From an uncultured Holophagaceae bacterium (lineage in GTDB: Bacteria; Acidobacteriota; Holophagae; Holophagales; Holophagaceae): 11,956 nt of DNA. The stretch spans positions 1 through 11,956 of the forward strand of contig CAIXHJ010000405.1 in assembly GCA_903919165.1 (NCBI GenBank). The letters run 5' to 3'. Of the stretch, positions 1-6,246 are shown piece after piece (the first letter of the stretch is position 1; the number at the start of each line of letters is the position of its first letter). The notes below the pieces were generated by a model. The model worked only from the letters and a program-made list of their open reading frames with translations. It was not told the DNA's origin and ran no database searches. A program made the position numbers and the translations under genes.

Positions 1-379
1 GCCCCACCAGGAAGGCCAGCAGACCCGTGGCGGCCAGGTAGGGCGCCCACAGTGGATCCCTGGCTCCCAGGCGCTTGGCCAGCCGCCAGGCGGCCCAGAT
101 CATGAGGCCCGAAGCCAGGGCCAGGGGCAGCCGCGCCGCAGCGCCATTCACGCCGAAGAGCTTCATGCTGAGGGCCGACAGCCAGTACTGCAGCGGCGGC
201 TTCTCGAAATAGAGCACCCCGTTTAGATGCGGCGTCAGCCAGTCCCCGGTGGCCAGCATCTCTCGCGGGATCTCCGCGTAGCGGCCCTCGTCCGGCTCCC
301 ACAGCGGGCGCACCAGCAGCGGCAGCAGGCCGAGGAAGAACCAGAGCAGGAGGAGAGGAGTGCGTTCGCGGCGCGTCAT
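1..379 (-). CDS. ArnT-like lipid glycosyltransferase (GT83 family), N-terminal part only
   Basis: This is the first 126 codons of an integral membrane glycosyltransferase of the ArnT type. ArnT moves 4-amino-4-deoxy-L-arabinose from undecaprenyl phosphate to lipid A on the periplasmic side of the inner membrane. The visible part shows an N-terminal membrane helix (about residues 8-24). Next comes the family's periplasmic motif PDEGRYAE (29-36), then YFEKPPLQYW (57-66), then two further hydrophobic stretches. Asp30, Arg33, Glu59 and Lys60 have the same spacing as the functional residues Asp55, Arg58, Glu84 and Lys85 of the Cupriavidus ArnT structure. The gene runs off the left edge; full-length members are about 500-600 residues. 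The ATG at 379 is the first start that keeps the helix; its ribosome site is weak. The upstream neighbour is an ArnA-type decarboxylase, which supports an aminopentose role. Another GT39/GT83 specificity (mannose or another sugar) remains possible. Confidence 0.82.
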   Translation of the reverse strand, partial: MTRRERTPLLLLWFFLGLLPLLVRPLWEPDEGRYAEIPREMLATGDWLTPHLNGVLYFEKPPLQYWLSALSMKLFGVNGAAARLPLALASGLMIWAAWRLAKRLGARDPLWAPYLAATGLLAFLVG

Positions 380-434
380 AGGTCGAGGGTCATCCCCATA
401 AAAAGATTCCCCACGATATATCAGTTTGTCGCGC

Positions 435-453
435 GTATCGGCGGAGCCGATAC
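435..453. repeat. perfect 8-bp inverted repeat with 3-base spacer upstream of arnT-like gene
   Basis: The arms GTATCGGC (435-442) and GCCGATAC (446-453) are exact reverse complements around GGA. In the minus-strand transcript this makes an 8-bp hairpin with a triloop, ending 55 bases before the arnT-like ATG. No T-run follows on either strand, so a simple intrinsic terminator is unlikely. It could be an operator or an mRNA structure; the sequence shows only the symmetry. Confidence 0.6.
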
Positions 454-495
454 CGAGAGGACGGGAAGACCACGAAGAAAAGAATCCTGTTCTGA

Positions 496-548
496 CTCAG
501 CGCGGCCTCGCAAGGTTCGAGTGGGTCGAGACCAACCGCCACGCTGAG
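496..548 (-). other. compound stem-loop in the spacer between the arnA-like and arnT-like genes
   Basis: CTCAGCGCGGC (496-506) pairs with GCCACGCTGAG (538-548). One position is a mismatch in DNA but a G-U pair in minus-strand RNA. Inside it, GGTTCGA (514-520) pairs with TCGA-G-ACC (526-533) around a 5-base loop with one bulged base. The structure begins 19 bases after the decarboxylase stop codon. On the minus strand a pyrimidine-rich stretch, TTCTTTTCTTC, follows about 10 bases beyond the outer stem, too far and too mixed for a textbook terminator. An attenuator, a processing site or a partial terminator are all possible. Confidence 0.45.
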
Positions 549-567
549 CAAGCTGAACGAGGCGGAA

Positions 568-1620
568 CTAGCTCTCCGTCTCCACTACCTTCTCCAGCGA
601 CTTGTGCTCTTCCACGAAGAAATCCATGGCCTTCTTCAGTGAATCCTTCATGGAGACCTTGGGCTCGAAGCCGAAGGTGCCCTGCATGCGCTTGATGCTG
701 GGTGTGCGGCGGGCCACGTCCTGGTAGCCCTTGCCGTAGAATTCGCCGCTGCTGGTCTCCACCATGCGGCCTTCGGGAATGCCGCGCTCGATGCGGAAGG
801 GATGGTCCTTCCAGATGGCGATCATCTGCTCGGCGATCTCGCGCACGCTGTAGTCGTTGGCAGGGTTGCCGATGTTGAAGATCCCGCCGTCGGCCTTGCC
901 GCCCTCGTTGCGCAGGATCGACATGAGCCCGTCCATGGCGTCGGCCACGTCGATGAAGCAGCGGCGGGCGGTGCCGCCGTCCACCAGGTTCAGGGGTTCG
1001 CCGTTGAACAGGTTCCAGCTGAACTGGGTCACCAGGCGGCTGCTGCCCTCCTTGGCCGTGTTGAGGCTGTCGAGCTTGGGGCCCATCCAGTTGAAGGGAC
1101 GGAACAGCGTGAACTTCAGGCCCTGCTGGAAGCCGTAGGCCCAGATCACGCGGTCGAGGAGCTGCTTGCTGGTGCTGTAGATCCATCGGTTCATGGGGAT
1201 GGGCCCGGTGACCAGCGGCGACTCCTGCTCGTCGAATTCCGCGTCGGGGCACATGCCATAGACTTCCGAGGTGCTGGGGAACACCACGCGCTTCTTGTAC
1301 TTCACGCATTGGCGGACCACGCGGAGGTTCTCCTCGAAGTCCAGTTCGAAGACCCGCAGGGGATCGGTCACGTAGACCTTGGGCGTGGCGATGGCCACCA
1401 GGGGCAGCACCACGTCGCACTTCTTGATGTGGTACTCGATCCACTCCTTGGAGATGGTCACGTCGCCCTCCACGAAGTGGAAGCGCGGGTTGGCCAGGTG
1501 GTCCGTCACCTTGTTCGTCCCCAGGTCCAGGCCGTAGACTTCCCAGTCCGTGTCCTGAATGATGCGGTCCACCAGATGGGAACCGATGAAGCCGTTGACA
1601 CCGAGGATGAGGACCTTCAC
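568..1620 (-). CDS. stand-alone ArnA-type UDP-glucuronate oxidative decarboxylase (UDP-4-keto-pentose forming)
   Basis: This 350-residue NAD-dependent extended SDR enzyme closely resembles the C-terminal half of E. coli ArnA. It is predicted to oxidise and decarboxylate UDP-glucuronate to UDP-4-keto-pentose in the cytoplasm, the first committed step toward UDP-4-amino-4-deoxy-arabinose. The NAD motif GVNGFIG is at 7-13. All five ArnA catalytic residues have counterparts: Ser118-Glu119 in STSEVYG, Tyr148 and Lys152 (YxxxK), and Arg305 in RRTPS (ArnA Arg619). The shared stretches EYHIKKCDVVLPLVAIATP, ELDFEENLR and LFRPFNWMGP are ArnA hallmarks. The N-terminal formyltransferase domain of enterobacterial ArnA is absent; the protein starts directly at the Rossmann fold. 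The start is GTG, with AAGGAG 6 bases upstream. It lies 55 bases downstream of the dehydrogenase gene and upstream of an ArnT-like gene. Stand-alone relatives such as the Ralstonia bifunctional UDP-4-keto-pentose/UDP-xylose synthase exist, so some UDP-xylose output is possible. Confidence 0.92.
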   Translation of the reverse strand: MKVLILGVNGFIGSHLVDRIIQDTDWEVYGLDLGTNKVTDHLANPRFHFVEGDVTISKEWIEYHIKKCDVVLPLVAIATPKVYVTDPLRVFELDFEENLRVVRQCVKYKKRVVFPSTSEVYGMCPDAEFDEQESPLVTGPIPMNRWIYSTSKQLLDRVIWAYGFQQGLKFTLFRPFNWMGPKLDSLNTAKEGSSRLVTQFSWNLFNGEPLNLVDGGTARRCFIDVADAMDGLMSILRNEGGKADGGIFNIGNPANDYSVREIAEQMIAIWKDHPFRIERGIPEGRMVETSSGEFYGKGYQDVARRTPSIKRMQGTFGFEPKVSMKDSLKKAMDFFVEEHKSLEKVVETES

Positions 1621-1675
1621 GGGAGCTCCTTGCGCAAACAGGTGAGTTTACCAGGACATGGACCCGCTGTCCGCC

Positions 1676-2737
1676 TCAGATCCTGCACACCACCTTGCCA
1701 AAGCCGGACCCGTCCTCCAGATGACGCTGAGCCTCCGGGTACTCGGACAGACCGAAGATCCGGTCGATGACCGGGCCGAAGGGCGGATTGGTGGGGTTGC
1801 GCTGGATCAGCGAAAGCAGGGTCCAGAGGTGCTCCCGGCGGCCCATGTAGGAGCCGCGGATCTGGATCTGTTTGGCGAAAAGGGTGCGCAGATCGAAGGT
1901 CGTCTCCCGTCCTGTGGTGGCGCCGCAGGTGACGATGCGGCCGCCCCGGGCGCAGACCGCCAAGCTGGTGGCCCAGGTGGCGGCGCCCGTGTGCTCGAAG
2001 ACCACGTCCACGCCCCGCTTGCCTGTCAGATCGCGCACCTTGGCGGACAGCGCCTTCAGGTCGCCCCGGACGATCACATGCTCGGCACCCAGATCCCAGC
2101 ACTTCATGGCCTTGGCTTCGCTCCCCACCACAGCGATGGCCGTGCCGCCCAGGGCCTTCACCACCTGGATGGCCGCGCTGCCCACGCCACTGCCGCCGCC
2201 CCAGACCAGCACGGTCTCGCCGGGCCGCAAGGCCACCTTGTGGACGAGCATCTCCCAGGCCGTGAGGAAGACCAGCGGGAAGGCCGCCGCCTGCTCGAAG
2301 CTCCAGTTGCCGGGAATGGGCAACAGGTTTGCCGCGGGCAACAGCACATGCGTGGCTGCGGTACCGTCGCACACATGGCCCAGCACGCCGTAAGCCGGAC
2401 AAAGCATGTCGTCGCCCCGCAGGCAGGCCGGGCACACGCCGCAGCTGAGGCCGGGCGCGATCATCACGCTGCCGCCGAGTTCCACGCCCGGGGGGAGGAT
2501 TGTGCCTTCTCCCACGGCCTCCAGCGTGCCTGCGCCATCGCAGCCCGGCGTGAGCGGCAGGGGCAGCGGATAGCCCGGCAGGCCGAAGGTGGTCCAGAGA
2601 TCCAGGTGGTTGAGGGCCATGGCCTTCAATTCCAGGCGCACCCAGCCGGGTTTCGGATCCGTGGGAGTGAAGGCCTCCCGCACCGGCGAACCGGCTGGGC
2701 CGTGCTCATGGATGCGGAAACGGAAAGCTTCGGCCAC
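1676..2737 (-). CDS. zinc-binding MDR-family alcohol dehydrogenase / quinone oxidoreductase-like protein
   Basis: This 353-residue medium-chain dehydrogenase/reductase has a GroES-like N-terminal domain (about 1-145) and a Rossmann NAD(P)-binding domain (about 155-300) with the motif GGGSGVG at 180-186. Four cysteines at 99, 102, 105 and 113 have the spacing of the structural zinc lobe. The usual catalytic-zinc ligands appear replaced. The position of the first catalytic Cys is Asn43 in ALNHLDLW, and the usual GHE motif reads G-C67-D68. The same pattern is seen in the ALNHLDLW/PGSDGAG subgroup of this superfamily. The substrate cannot be read from the sequence. The GTG start has an ideal AAGGAGGT 5 bases upstream. 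The gene follows gpsA by 13 bases, so its ribosome site sits in that short spacer and co-transcription is very likely. A direct link to the sugar-nucleotide gene downstream is not shown. Confidence 0.88.
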   Translation of the reverse strand: MAEAFRFRIHEHGPAGSPVREAFTPTDPKPGWVRLELKAMALNHLDLWTTFGLPGYPLPLPLTPGCDGAGTLEAVGEGTILPPGVELGGSVMIAPGLSCGVCPACLRGDDMLCPAYGVLGHVCDGTAATHVLLPAANLLPIPGNWSFEQAAAFPLVFLTAWEMLVHKVALRPGETVLVWGGGSGVGSAAIQVVKALGGTAIAVVGSEAKAMKCWDLGAEHVIVRGDLKALSAKVRDLTGKRGVDVVFEHTGAATWATSLAVCARGGRIVTCGATTGRETTFDLRTLFAKQIQIRGSYMGRREHLWTLLSLIQRNPTNPPFGPVIDRIFGLSEYPEAQRHLEDGSGFGKVVCRI

Positions 2738-2750
2738 GGGGACCTCCTTG

Positions 2751-3752
2751 TCACTCCGATTTCAGCGACCGGGTCATCAGCCGCCGCACGGCTTCCTGAG
2801 GCGATTCGCCGTTCAGGAGGCGCTGCACTTCGGCGGCGATGGGCAGGTCGAGGCCGTGCTCCTTCGCCAGGGCGAGCGCGGCCTCGGTGGTGAACATGCC
2901 CTCGATGACCTGGCCGCCAAGGGCGTCCCGGGCTGCATCCACGCTCCGACCCCTGCCCACCATCTCCCCGAAGGTTCGGTTGCGGCTCTGCGGCCCCGTG
3001 GCCGTGAGCAGCAAATCGCCCATGCCGGCCAGGCCCATCACCGTGGAAGGCTGGCCACCCAGCACCTCCACGAGCCTTGACATCTCCGCCAGGCCCCGGG
3101 TGATGAGGGCGGCGCGGGCGTTGTAGCCCAGGCCCAGCCCGTCCACCAGGCCCGCCGCGATTGCGAGGACGTTCTTCAAGGCGCCGCAGAGTTCCGTGCC
3201 CACCACGTCGCGGCTGAGGTAGATGCGAAGTTTCTCCGAGGCTAGCTGCTCCTGCAGGGCCTTGGCGCGGTCCTCGGACACCGTGAGTGGCAGGGCCAGC
3301 ACGATGGCCGTGGGAACCCCCAGGGACACCTCATCGGCGAAGGAGGGGCCGGACAGGGCGCCAACAGGTACGTCCAGCACGCCCGTGAGGGCCTGGGACA
3401 GGGTCTGGTGGGTGCTCTGCAGGATGCCCTTGCTGACGTGGACCACGAGCTCTGGATGGTTCGGCGTGCGCGGCAACAGTCGGCGCCAGGCCTCCGGCGT
3501 CACCTGGGTGGGCATGGCCGAGATCCACAACGGCGCGGAGAAGGCATCGGCGGGGTCGTCGGAGGTCGACAGGCCATCCGGGAACTCGACGTCCTTCAGC
3601 CGCAGGTGCCGCCGGGTGGCGGCCATCTGGGCCATCTCGTCGGGGAAATTCCCCCAGAGGGCCACCTTCGCGCCCTTCCGGGCCCAGGTGATGGCCAGGG
3701 CCGTGCCCCAGGCGCCCGATCCGAAGACACCGATGTCCGCGCAGTTAGACAT
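2751..3752 (-). CDS. gpsA: NAD(P)H-dependent glycerol-3-phosphate dehydrogenase
   Basis: GpsA reduces dihydroxyacetone phosphate to sn-glycerol-3-phosphate in the cytoplasm, supplying the backbone of phospholipids. The protein is 333 residues, normal for the family. It shows the dinucleotide motif GSGAWG (11-16), SKGI (108-111), SGPSFADEV (134-142) and the catalytic region ALKNVLAIAAG with Lys193. NARAALITRG (211-220) and GMGDLLLT (243-250) follow, then the RNRTFG stretch. A GTG seven codons upstream keeps the frame open, but those codons contain the Shine-Dalgarno sequence AAGGAGGA (3758-3765), so the ATG at 3752 is the real start. That ATG overlaps the end of plsY by 8 bases, indicating translational coupling. 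PlsY consumes the product of GpsA, so the overlap joins consecutive steps. Confidence 0.96.
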   Translation of the reverse strand: MSNCADIGVFGSGAWGTALAITWARKGAKVALWGNFPDEMAQMAATRRHLRLKDVEFPDGLSTSDDPADAFSAPLWISAMPTQVTPEAWRRLLPRTPNHPELVVHVSKGILQSTHQTLSQALTGVLDVPVGALSGPSFADEVSLGVPTAIVLALPLTVSEDRAKALQEQLASEKLRIYLSRDVVGTELCGALKNVLAIAAGLVDGLGLGYNARAALITRGLAEMSRLVEVLGGQPSTVMGLAGMGDLLLTATGPQSRNRTFGEMVGRGRSVDAARDALGGQVIEGMFTTEAALALAKEHGLDLPIAAEVQRLLNGESPQEAVRRLMTRSLKSE

Positions 3753-4407
3753 GGGTGTCCTCCTTCTTCGCACCCCAGAGCTTGGATTCCGTACCCTCCT
3801 GCAGGCGACGGATGTTCTCGCGGTGCTTCCAGATCACCAGGACCACCAGTGCCAGCCACGGAAGGAGCGAAGCGAACTGCCCCGTCCTGTGGGAACCCAG
3901 CATGGGCGACATCATCCAATGGGCCAGCAGGAGTTGCACGGGCACCATGGCCGCGGCCAGGATGCTGCCCAGACTCACGTGCCGCGTCAGCCACAGGACG
4001 AAGACGAACATGCCCATGGGCAGAAGCATGAGAAGTGCATCAGCAGCCAGGATCACGCCACATGCCGTGGCCACCCCCTTGCCGCCCTGGAACTTCAGCC
4101 AAGGCGTGAACATATGGCCCAGGACAGCCGCCAGGGCCATCAAGGCGAGAAGGTCGGAGCCGAGGCCCATCTTCTTCGCCAGGAACACCGGCAGGAACCC
4201 CTTGGAGATATCCAGCAACAGGGTGACGATGCCCAGGACCTTGCCGCCCACACGGCTGACGTTCGTGGCGCCGATGTTGCCGCTGCCGTGCTCCCGCACA
4301 TCCCCTTTCCCGACCAGTTTCACCAGCAGTAGGCCGAAGGGAATGCTGCCGCATACAAAGGCGCCAAGGCAGGCGGGAGCCTGGGTGAGGATAGGAAGGG
4401 AATTCAT
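3745..4407 (-). CDS. plsY: acyl-phosphate:glycerol-3-phosphate acyltransferase PlsY
   Basis: PlsY is a multi-pass inner membrane enzyme that transfers an acyl group from acyl-phosphate to glycerol-3-phosphate, making lysophosphatidic acid, the first step of phospholipid synthesis. The 220 residues show all three family motifs. SIPFG (21-25) and EHGSGNIGATN (39-49) belong to the first region; GHMFTPWLKFQGGKGVAT is at 97-114; HRENIRRLQEGTESK is at 195-209 near the C-terminus. Hydrophobic segments are visible at about 10-30, 55-77, 84-100, 112-140, 146-166 and 178-193. The ATG at 4407 places the first helix correctly, but no strong Shine-Dalgarno precedes it (only CTTCGGGG). The stop codon overlaps the gpsA start. 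The gene follows cinA by 60 bases on the same strand. A charged C-terminal tail (KKEDTHV) is a minor peculiarity. Confidence 0.96.
   Translation of the reverse strand: MNSLPILTQAPACLGAFVCGSIPFGLLLVKLVGKGDVREHGSGNIGATNVSRVGGKVLGIVTLLLDISKGFLPVFLAKKMGLGSDLLALMALAAVLGHMFTPWLKFQGGKGVATACGVILAADALLMLLPMGMFVFVLWLTRHVSLGSILAAAMVPVQLLLAHWMMSPMLGSHRTGQFASLLPWLALVVLVIWKHRENIRRLQEGTESKLWGAKKEDTHV
3758..3765 (-). promoter_or_regulatory. gpsA ribosome-binding site inside the plsY 3' end
   Basis: The minus-strand sequence AAGGAGGA lies 5 bases before the gpsA ATG and within the last codons of plsY. It decides the gpsA start: the longer frame beginning at 3773 would have this site inside its coding sequence. 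Confidence 0.85.
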
Positions 4408-4467
4408 CCCCGAAGGTTATCAGCACCGGTGTTCTTCCGCAGGCATGGCCCTGTTCCCGGAAAGGGG

Positions 4468-5694
4468 TCAGGATCGATCGATCTGTCGCCTCAGGAAATC
4501 CAGTGCCGCCGCCGCGCCCCGCAGTTGGACATCCGGGCGGTCGCCGGGAAGAAGACGGTCGATCGAGACCGTGCCAGCGGGACCGGCCACCGCGAGGAAC
4601 ACGGTGCCGACGGGCGCCTCGCCTTCGGCACCGGGGCCGGCGTTCCCCGTCACCGCCAGTCCCCAGGTGGCGCCGAGAACCCTTCTCGCCGCTTCTGCCA
4701 GGGCGATGGTGGTGGCCTCGGAGACGGTGCCGTGTTCGGCGAGGAAGGCCACTGGAAGCCCCAACAAGGCCGTTTTGGCTGCGGGGGAATAGACGGTGAC
4801 ACCCCCCAAAAAGGTGCGACTGGCACCAGGTATGGCCGTGAGACGCGAGGCCAGCAGGCCCCCGGTCATGCTCTCCGCGACCGTCAGGGTTTGGCCTCTC
4901 GCCTCGAGCTGATCGAGTACCGCATCCTCCAGGTTTCCCTCGCCGATGCTGGCCAGATCAGCACCCAACACCTGCTCGAAATCCACGCGGGCGGCCTCCA
5001 AGGCGGCCCGATCCATGCCCCGGGCCAGCAGCTCCACCTGCGTGAGGTTGGCCAGGATGGTCCACTCCAGCTGGCCATGCCGGTCGCGTGCCTCGCGGGT
5101 GCGTTCGTCCAGGCTGCTTTCGGGCACGCCGCACACCACCATCCGGAGCGTATGGACCGCCCTTCCGGCCAGGGTTTCCAGGCGGGGTTCCACCTGCTCC
5201 TCCCACATGCGCTTCATCTCCCGGGGCACCCCGGGCATCATCACGATCCGCACGCCGGGATGCCCAGGAGGATCCTTCCACCAGACCCCAGGTGCGGTAC
5301 CCACCGGGTTCCGCAGCGGTTCCGCGCCGACCGGAATGAGCGCCTGCTTGAAGTTCACCTGCGGCGGAACGCGTTTGCGGGCGGCGTAAAAAGCCATCAT
5401 GTCCGCCCTGGAAGTGGCATCTTCCACGAGGTCCGCACCCAGGATCTCGGCGAAGGTCTCCTTGGTGAAGTCGTCGAAGGTGGGGCCGAGGCCACCGGTG
5501 GTGAGGATGAGCTCCGAGCGCTTCAGGGCCTCACGGAACAGATCAGCCAGATCCTCCCTGCTGTCTCCCACGGCGGTCTTGCGGTGGAAACCCAACCCCA
5601 GGTGAGCCAGGCGTTCTCCCAGCCAGACGGAGTTGGTGTCCAGGCGCCGCGTGGTCAGGAGTTCCGTGCCGATGGCGATGCATTCGATGCGCAT
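4468..5694 (-). CDS. cinA: CinA-family protein (MoaB/MogA-like domain plus PncC-type nicotinamide-nucleotide amidase domain)
   Basis: The 408-residue protein has the full two-domain CinA layout. The N-terminal molybdopterin-binding-like domain (about 1-170), known in some relatives as an ADP-ribose pyrophosphatase, begins MRIECIAIGTELL and carries TGGLGPTFDD at 66-75. The C-terminal domain (about 253-405) resembles PncC, which deamidates NMN to nicotinic acid mononucleotide in the pyridine nucleotide cycle. It shows TVAESMTGGLLAS (271-283, predicted nucleophile Ser275), GGVTVYSPAAK with Lys307, and TGNAGPG (349-355). The competence link in the gene name does not hold outside a few species. 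The start matches the family N-terminus, although only a weak ribosome site precedes it. It lies 42 bases downstream of the 54-residue membrane protein gene and upstream of plsY. The recA neighbour seen in many genomes is absent. Confidence 0.94.
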   Translation of the reverse strand: MRIECIAIGTELLTTRRLDTNSVWLGERLAHLGLGFHRKTAVGDSREDLADLFREALKRSELILTTGGLGPTFDDFTKETFAEILGADLVEDATSRADMMAFYAARKRVPPQVNFKQALIPVGAEPLRNPVGTAPGVWWKDPPGHPGVRIVMMPGVPREMKRMWEEQVEPRLETLAGRAVHTLRMVVCGVPESSLDERTREARDRHGQLEWTILANLTQVELLARGMDRAALEAARVDFEQVLGADLASIGEGNLEDAVLDQLEARGQTLTVAESMTGGLLASRLTAIPGASRTFLGGVTVYSPAAKTALLGLPVAFLAEHGTVSEATTIALAEAARRVLGATWGLAVTGNAGPGAEGEAPVGTVFLAVAGPAGTVSIDRLLPGDRPDVQLRGAAAALDFLRRQIDRS

Positions 5695-5736
5695 GGATGG
5701 AATGGAACCATGGAGCAGGGGAAATCTCCAGGTCCA

Positions 5737-5901
5737 TCAGGAATCCAGCCACCGCTGGGTGGCCCAGCGCCCTGCCCAGAGCCCGAACCCCGTGCCCACC
5801 ATGCTCAGGACCACGCCCGTCGTGAACCCGACCAGGGCGCCCAGGTACCAGCCCGCCAGACTTCCCACGGTGGCGCCGACGAATCCCATCAACTTTTCCA
5901 T
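5737..5901 (-). CDS. small glycine-rich membrane protein of unknown function
   Basis: This 54-residue protein is almost entirely two hydrophobic helices (about 4-25 and 27-44), ending in a basic tail (GRWATQRWLDS). The helices contain regularly spaced glycines (G6, G9, G13, G17, G21, G25, G29, G36, G38, G40), a glycine-zipper pattern that favours tight helix packing in membranes. There is no signal-peptide cleavage site or catalytic motif. The frame stays open upstream to about 6306, but the ATG at 5901 has a good CCGGAGG 7 bases before it, and extension would enter the gene on the opposite strand. It is the first gene of the run leading into cinA, plsY and gpsA. Function is not recognised; small proteins of this look occur in many bacteria. 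Confidence 0.75.
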   Translation of the reverse strand: MEKLMGFVGATVGSLAGWYLGALVGFTTGVVLSMVGTGFGLWAGRWATQRWLDS

Positions 5902-5908
5902 TCGGATG

Positions 5909-5915
5909 CCTCCGG
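5909..5915 (-). promoter_or_regulatory. ribosome-binding site fixing the start of the 54-residue membrane protein
   Basis: CCGGAGG on the minus strand lies 7 bases before the ATG at 5901. It argues against the much longer open frame that continues upstream. Confidence 0.7.
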
Positions 5916-5949
5916 AGAGTACGATGAGCCCCATGAGCAGGGTGTTCCC

Positions 5950-6246
5950 ATGATCGTGCACGATCTCGACGACCTGGTGCTGGAATCCGACGAGGAATCC
6001 GGCATCCAGGAACTCGGTCGATGCTTCCTGGCCCGGGGGCCTTGGACCACAGTGGCTTTCCTGGTGAAGACGAGGACGGACCCCGAAGGCGCCTGGGAAG
6101 GCCCCTTCCTGTGGCTCCACCGCTACCAGAAAGTGGCCCAGGGCTGGAAGCTGGTCAGCCGCTTCCGCACCACGGAAACCGGCCAACTGGAGACCCTGGC
6201 CGAGGCCATCGATGGCTGGAAGGACTACTTCAAACTCGGCAGGTAG
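5950..6246 (+). CDS. hypothetical protein, 98 residues
   Basis: The protein is not recognised with certainty. It has an acidic N-terminus (DLDDLVLESDEESG) and a core of alternating hydrophobic and polar residues rich in aromatics, suggesting beta strands (WTTVAFLVKTRT, PFLWLHRYQKV, WKLVSRFRT). It ends in a predicted helix (ETLAEAIDGWKDYF). There is no signal peptide or membrane segment, so it is probably a soluble cytoplasmic protein. The strand-rich core ending in a helix with a Trp recalls small single-domain nucleic-acid-binding folds, but this is only an impression. The ATG at 5950 has a weak ribosome site and overlaps a 14-bp palindrome. The 3' end overlaps the convergent dinB-like gene by 22 bases. 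A long antisense open frame continues upstream through cinA but is not coding. Protein-like composition makes the gene likely, not certain. Confidence 0.65.
   Translation: MIVHDLDDLVLESDEESGIQELGRCFLARGPWTTVAFLVKTRTDPEGAWEGPFLWLHRYQKVAQGWKLVSRFRTTETGQLETLAEAIDGWKDYFKLGR
5952..5965. repeat. 14-bp perfect palindrome at the start of the 98-residue gene
   Basis: GATCGTGCACGATC is its own reverse complement. It begins at the last base of the ATG at 5950 and lies about 50 bases upstream of the divergent 54-residue gene. The position would suit an operator, but a 14-bp palindrome is expected by chance about once in a sequence this long. Confidence 0.3.

Noticed and set aside
496..545. Possible tRNA because of GGTTCGAGT
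   Set aside because: The T-loop-like string is not flanked by a pairing T-stem or an acceptor stem, and no anticodon arm fits upstream. It is part of a different stem-loop.
497..1444. 315-codon minus-strand open frame
   Set aside because: It is a shifted frame of the ArnA-like decarboxylase on the same strand; its translation is Arg/Gly/Pro-rich with no motif.
1654..1672. GGACA/TGTCC inverted repeat between the dehydrogenase and decarboxylase genes
   Set aside because: The stem has only 5 pairs around a 9-base loop, with no T-run after it on the minus strand. It is too weak to call a terminator.
802..1770. 322-codon plus-strand open frame
   Set aside because: It is antisense to the decarboxylase and the end of the dehydrogenase; its composition (Val/His/Asp/Glu-rich) is typical of a complementary-strand shadow.
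3753..3773. Longer gpsA start at the GTG ending at 3773
   Set aside because: The added seven codons contain the Shine-Dalgarno sequence for the ATG at 3752, and the family N-terminus fits the shorter form.
4472..4483. GATCGATCGATC palindrome at the 3' end of cinA
   Set aside because: It encodes the normal C-terminal residues and is a simple tandem of GATC; there is no other sign of a binding site.
4429..6246. 605-codon plus-strand open frame
   Set aside because: It is antisense to cinA, whose motifs are unmistakable, and its translation is low-complexity and family-free. Only the last 98 codons, from the ATG at 5950, look protein-like and are annotated.
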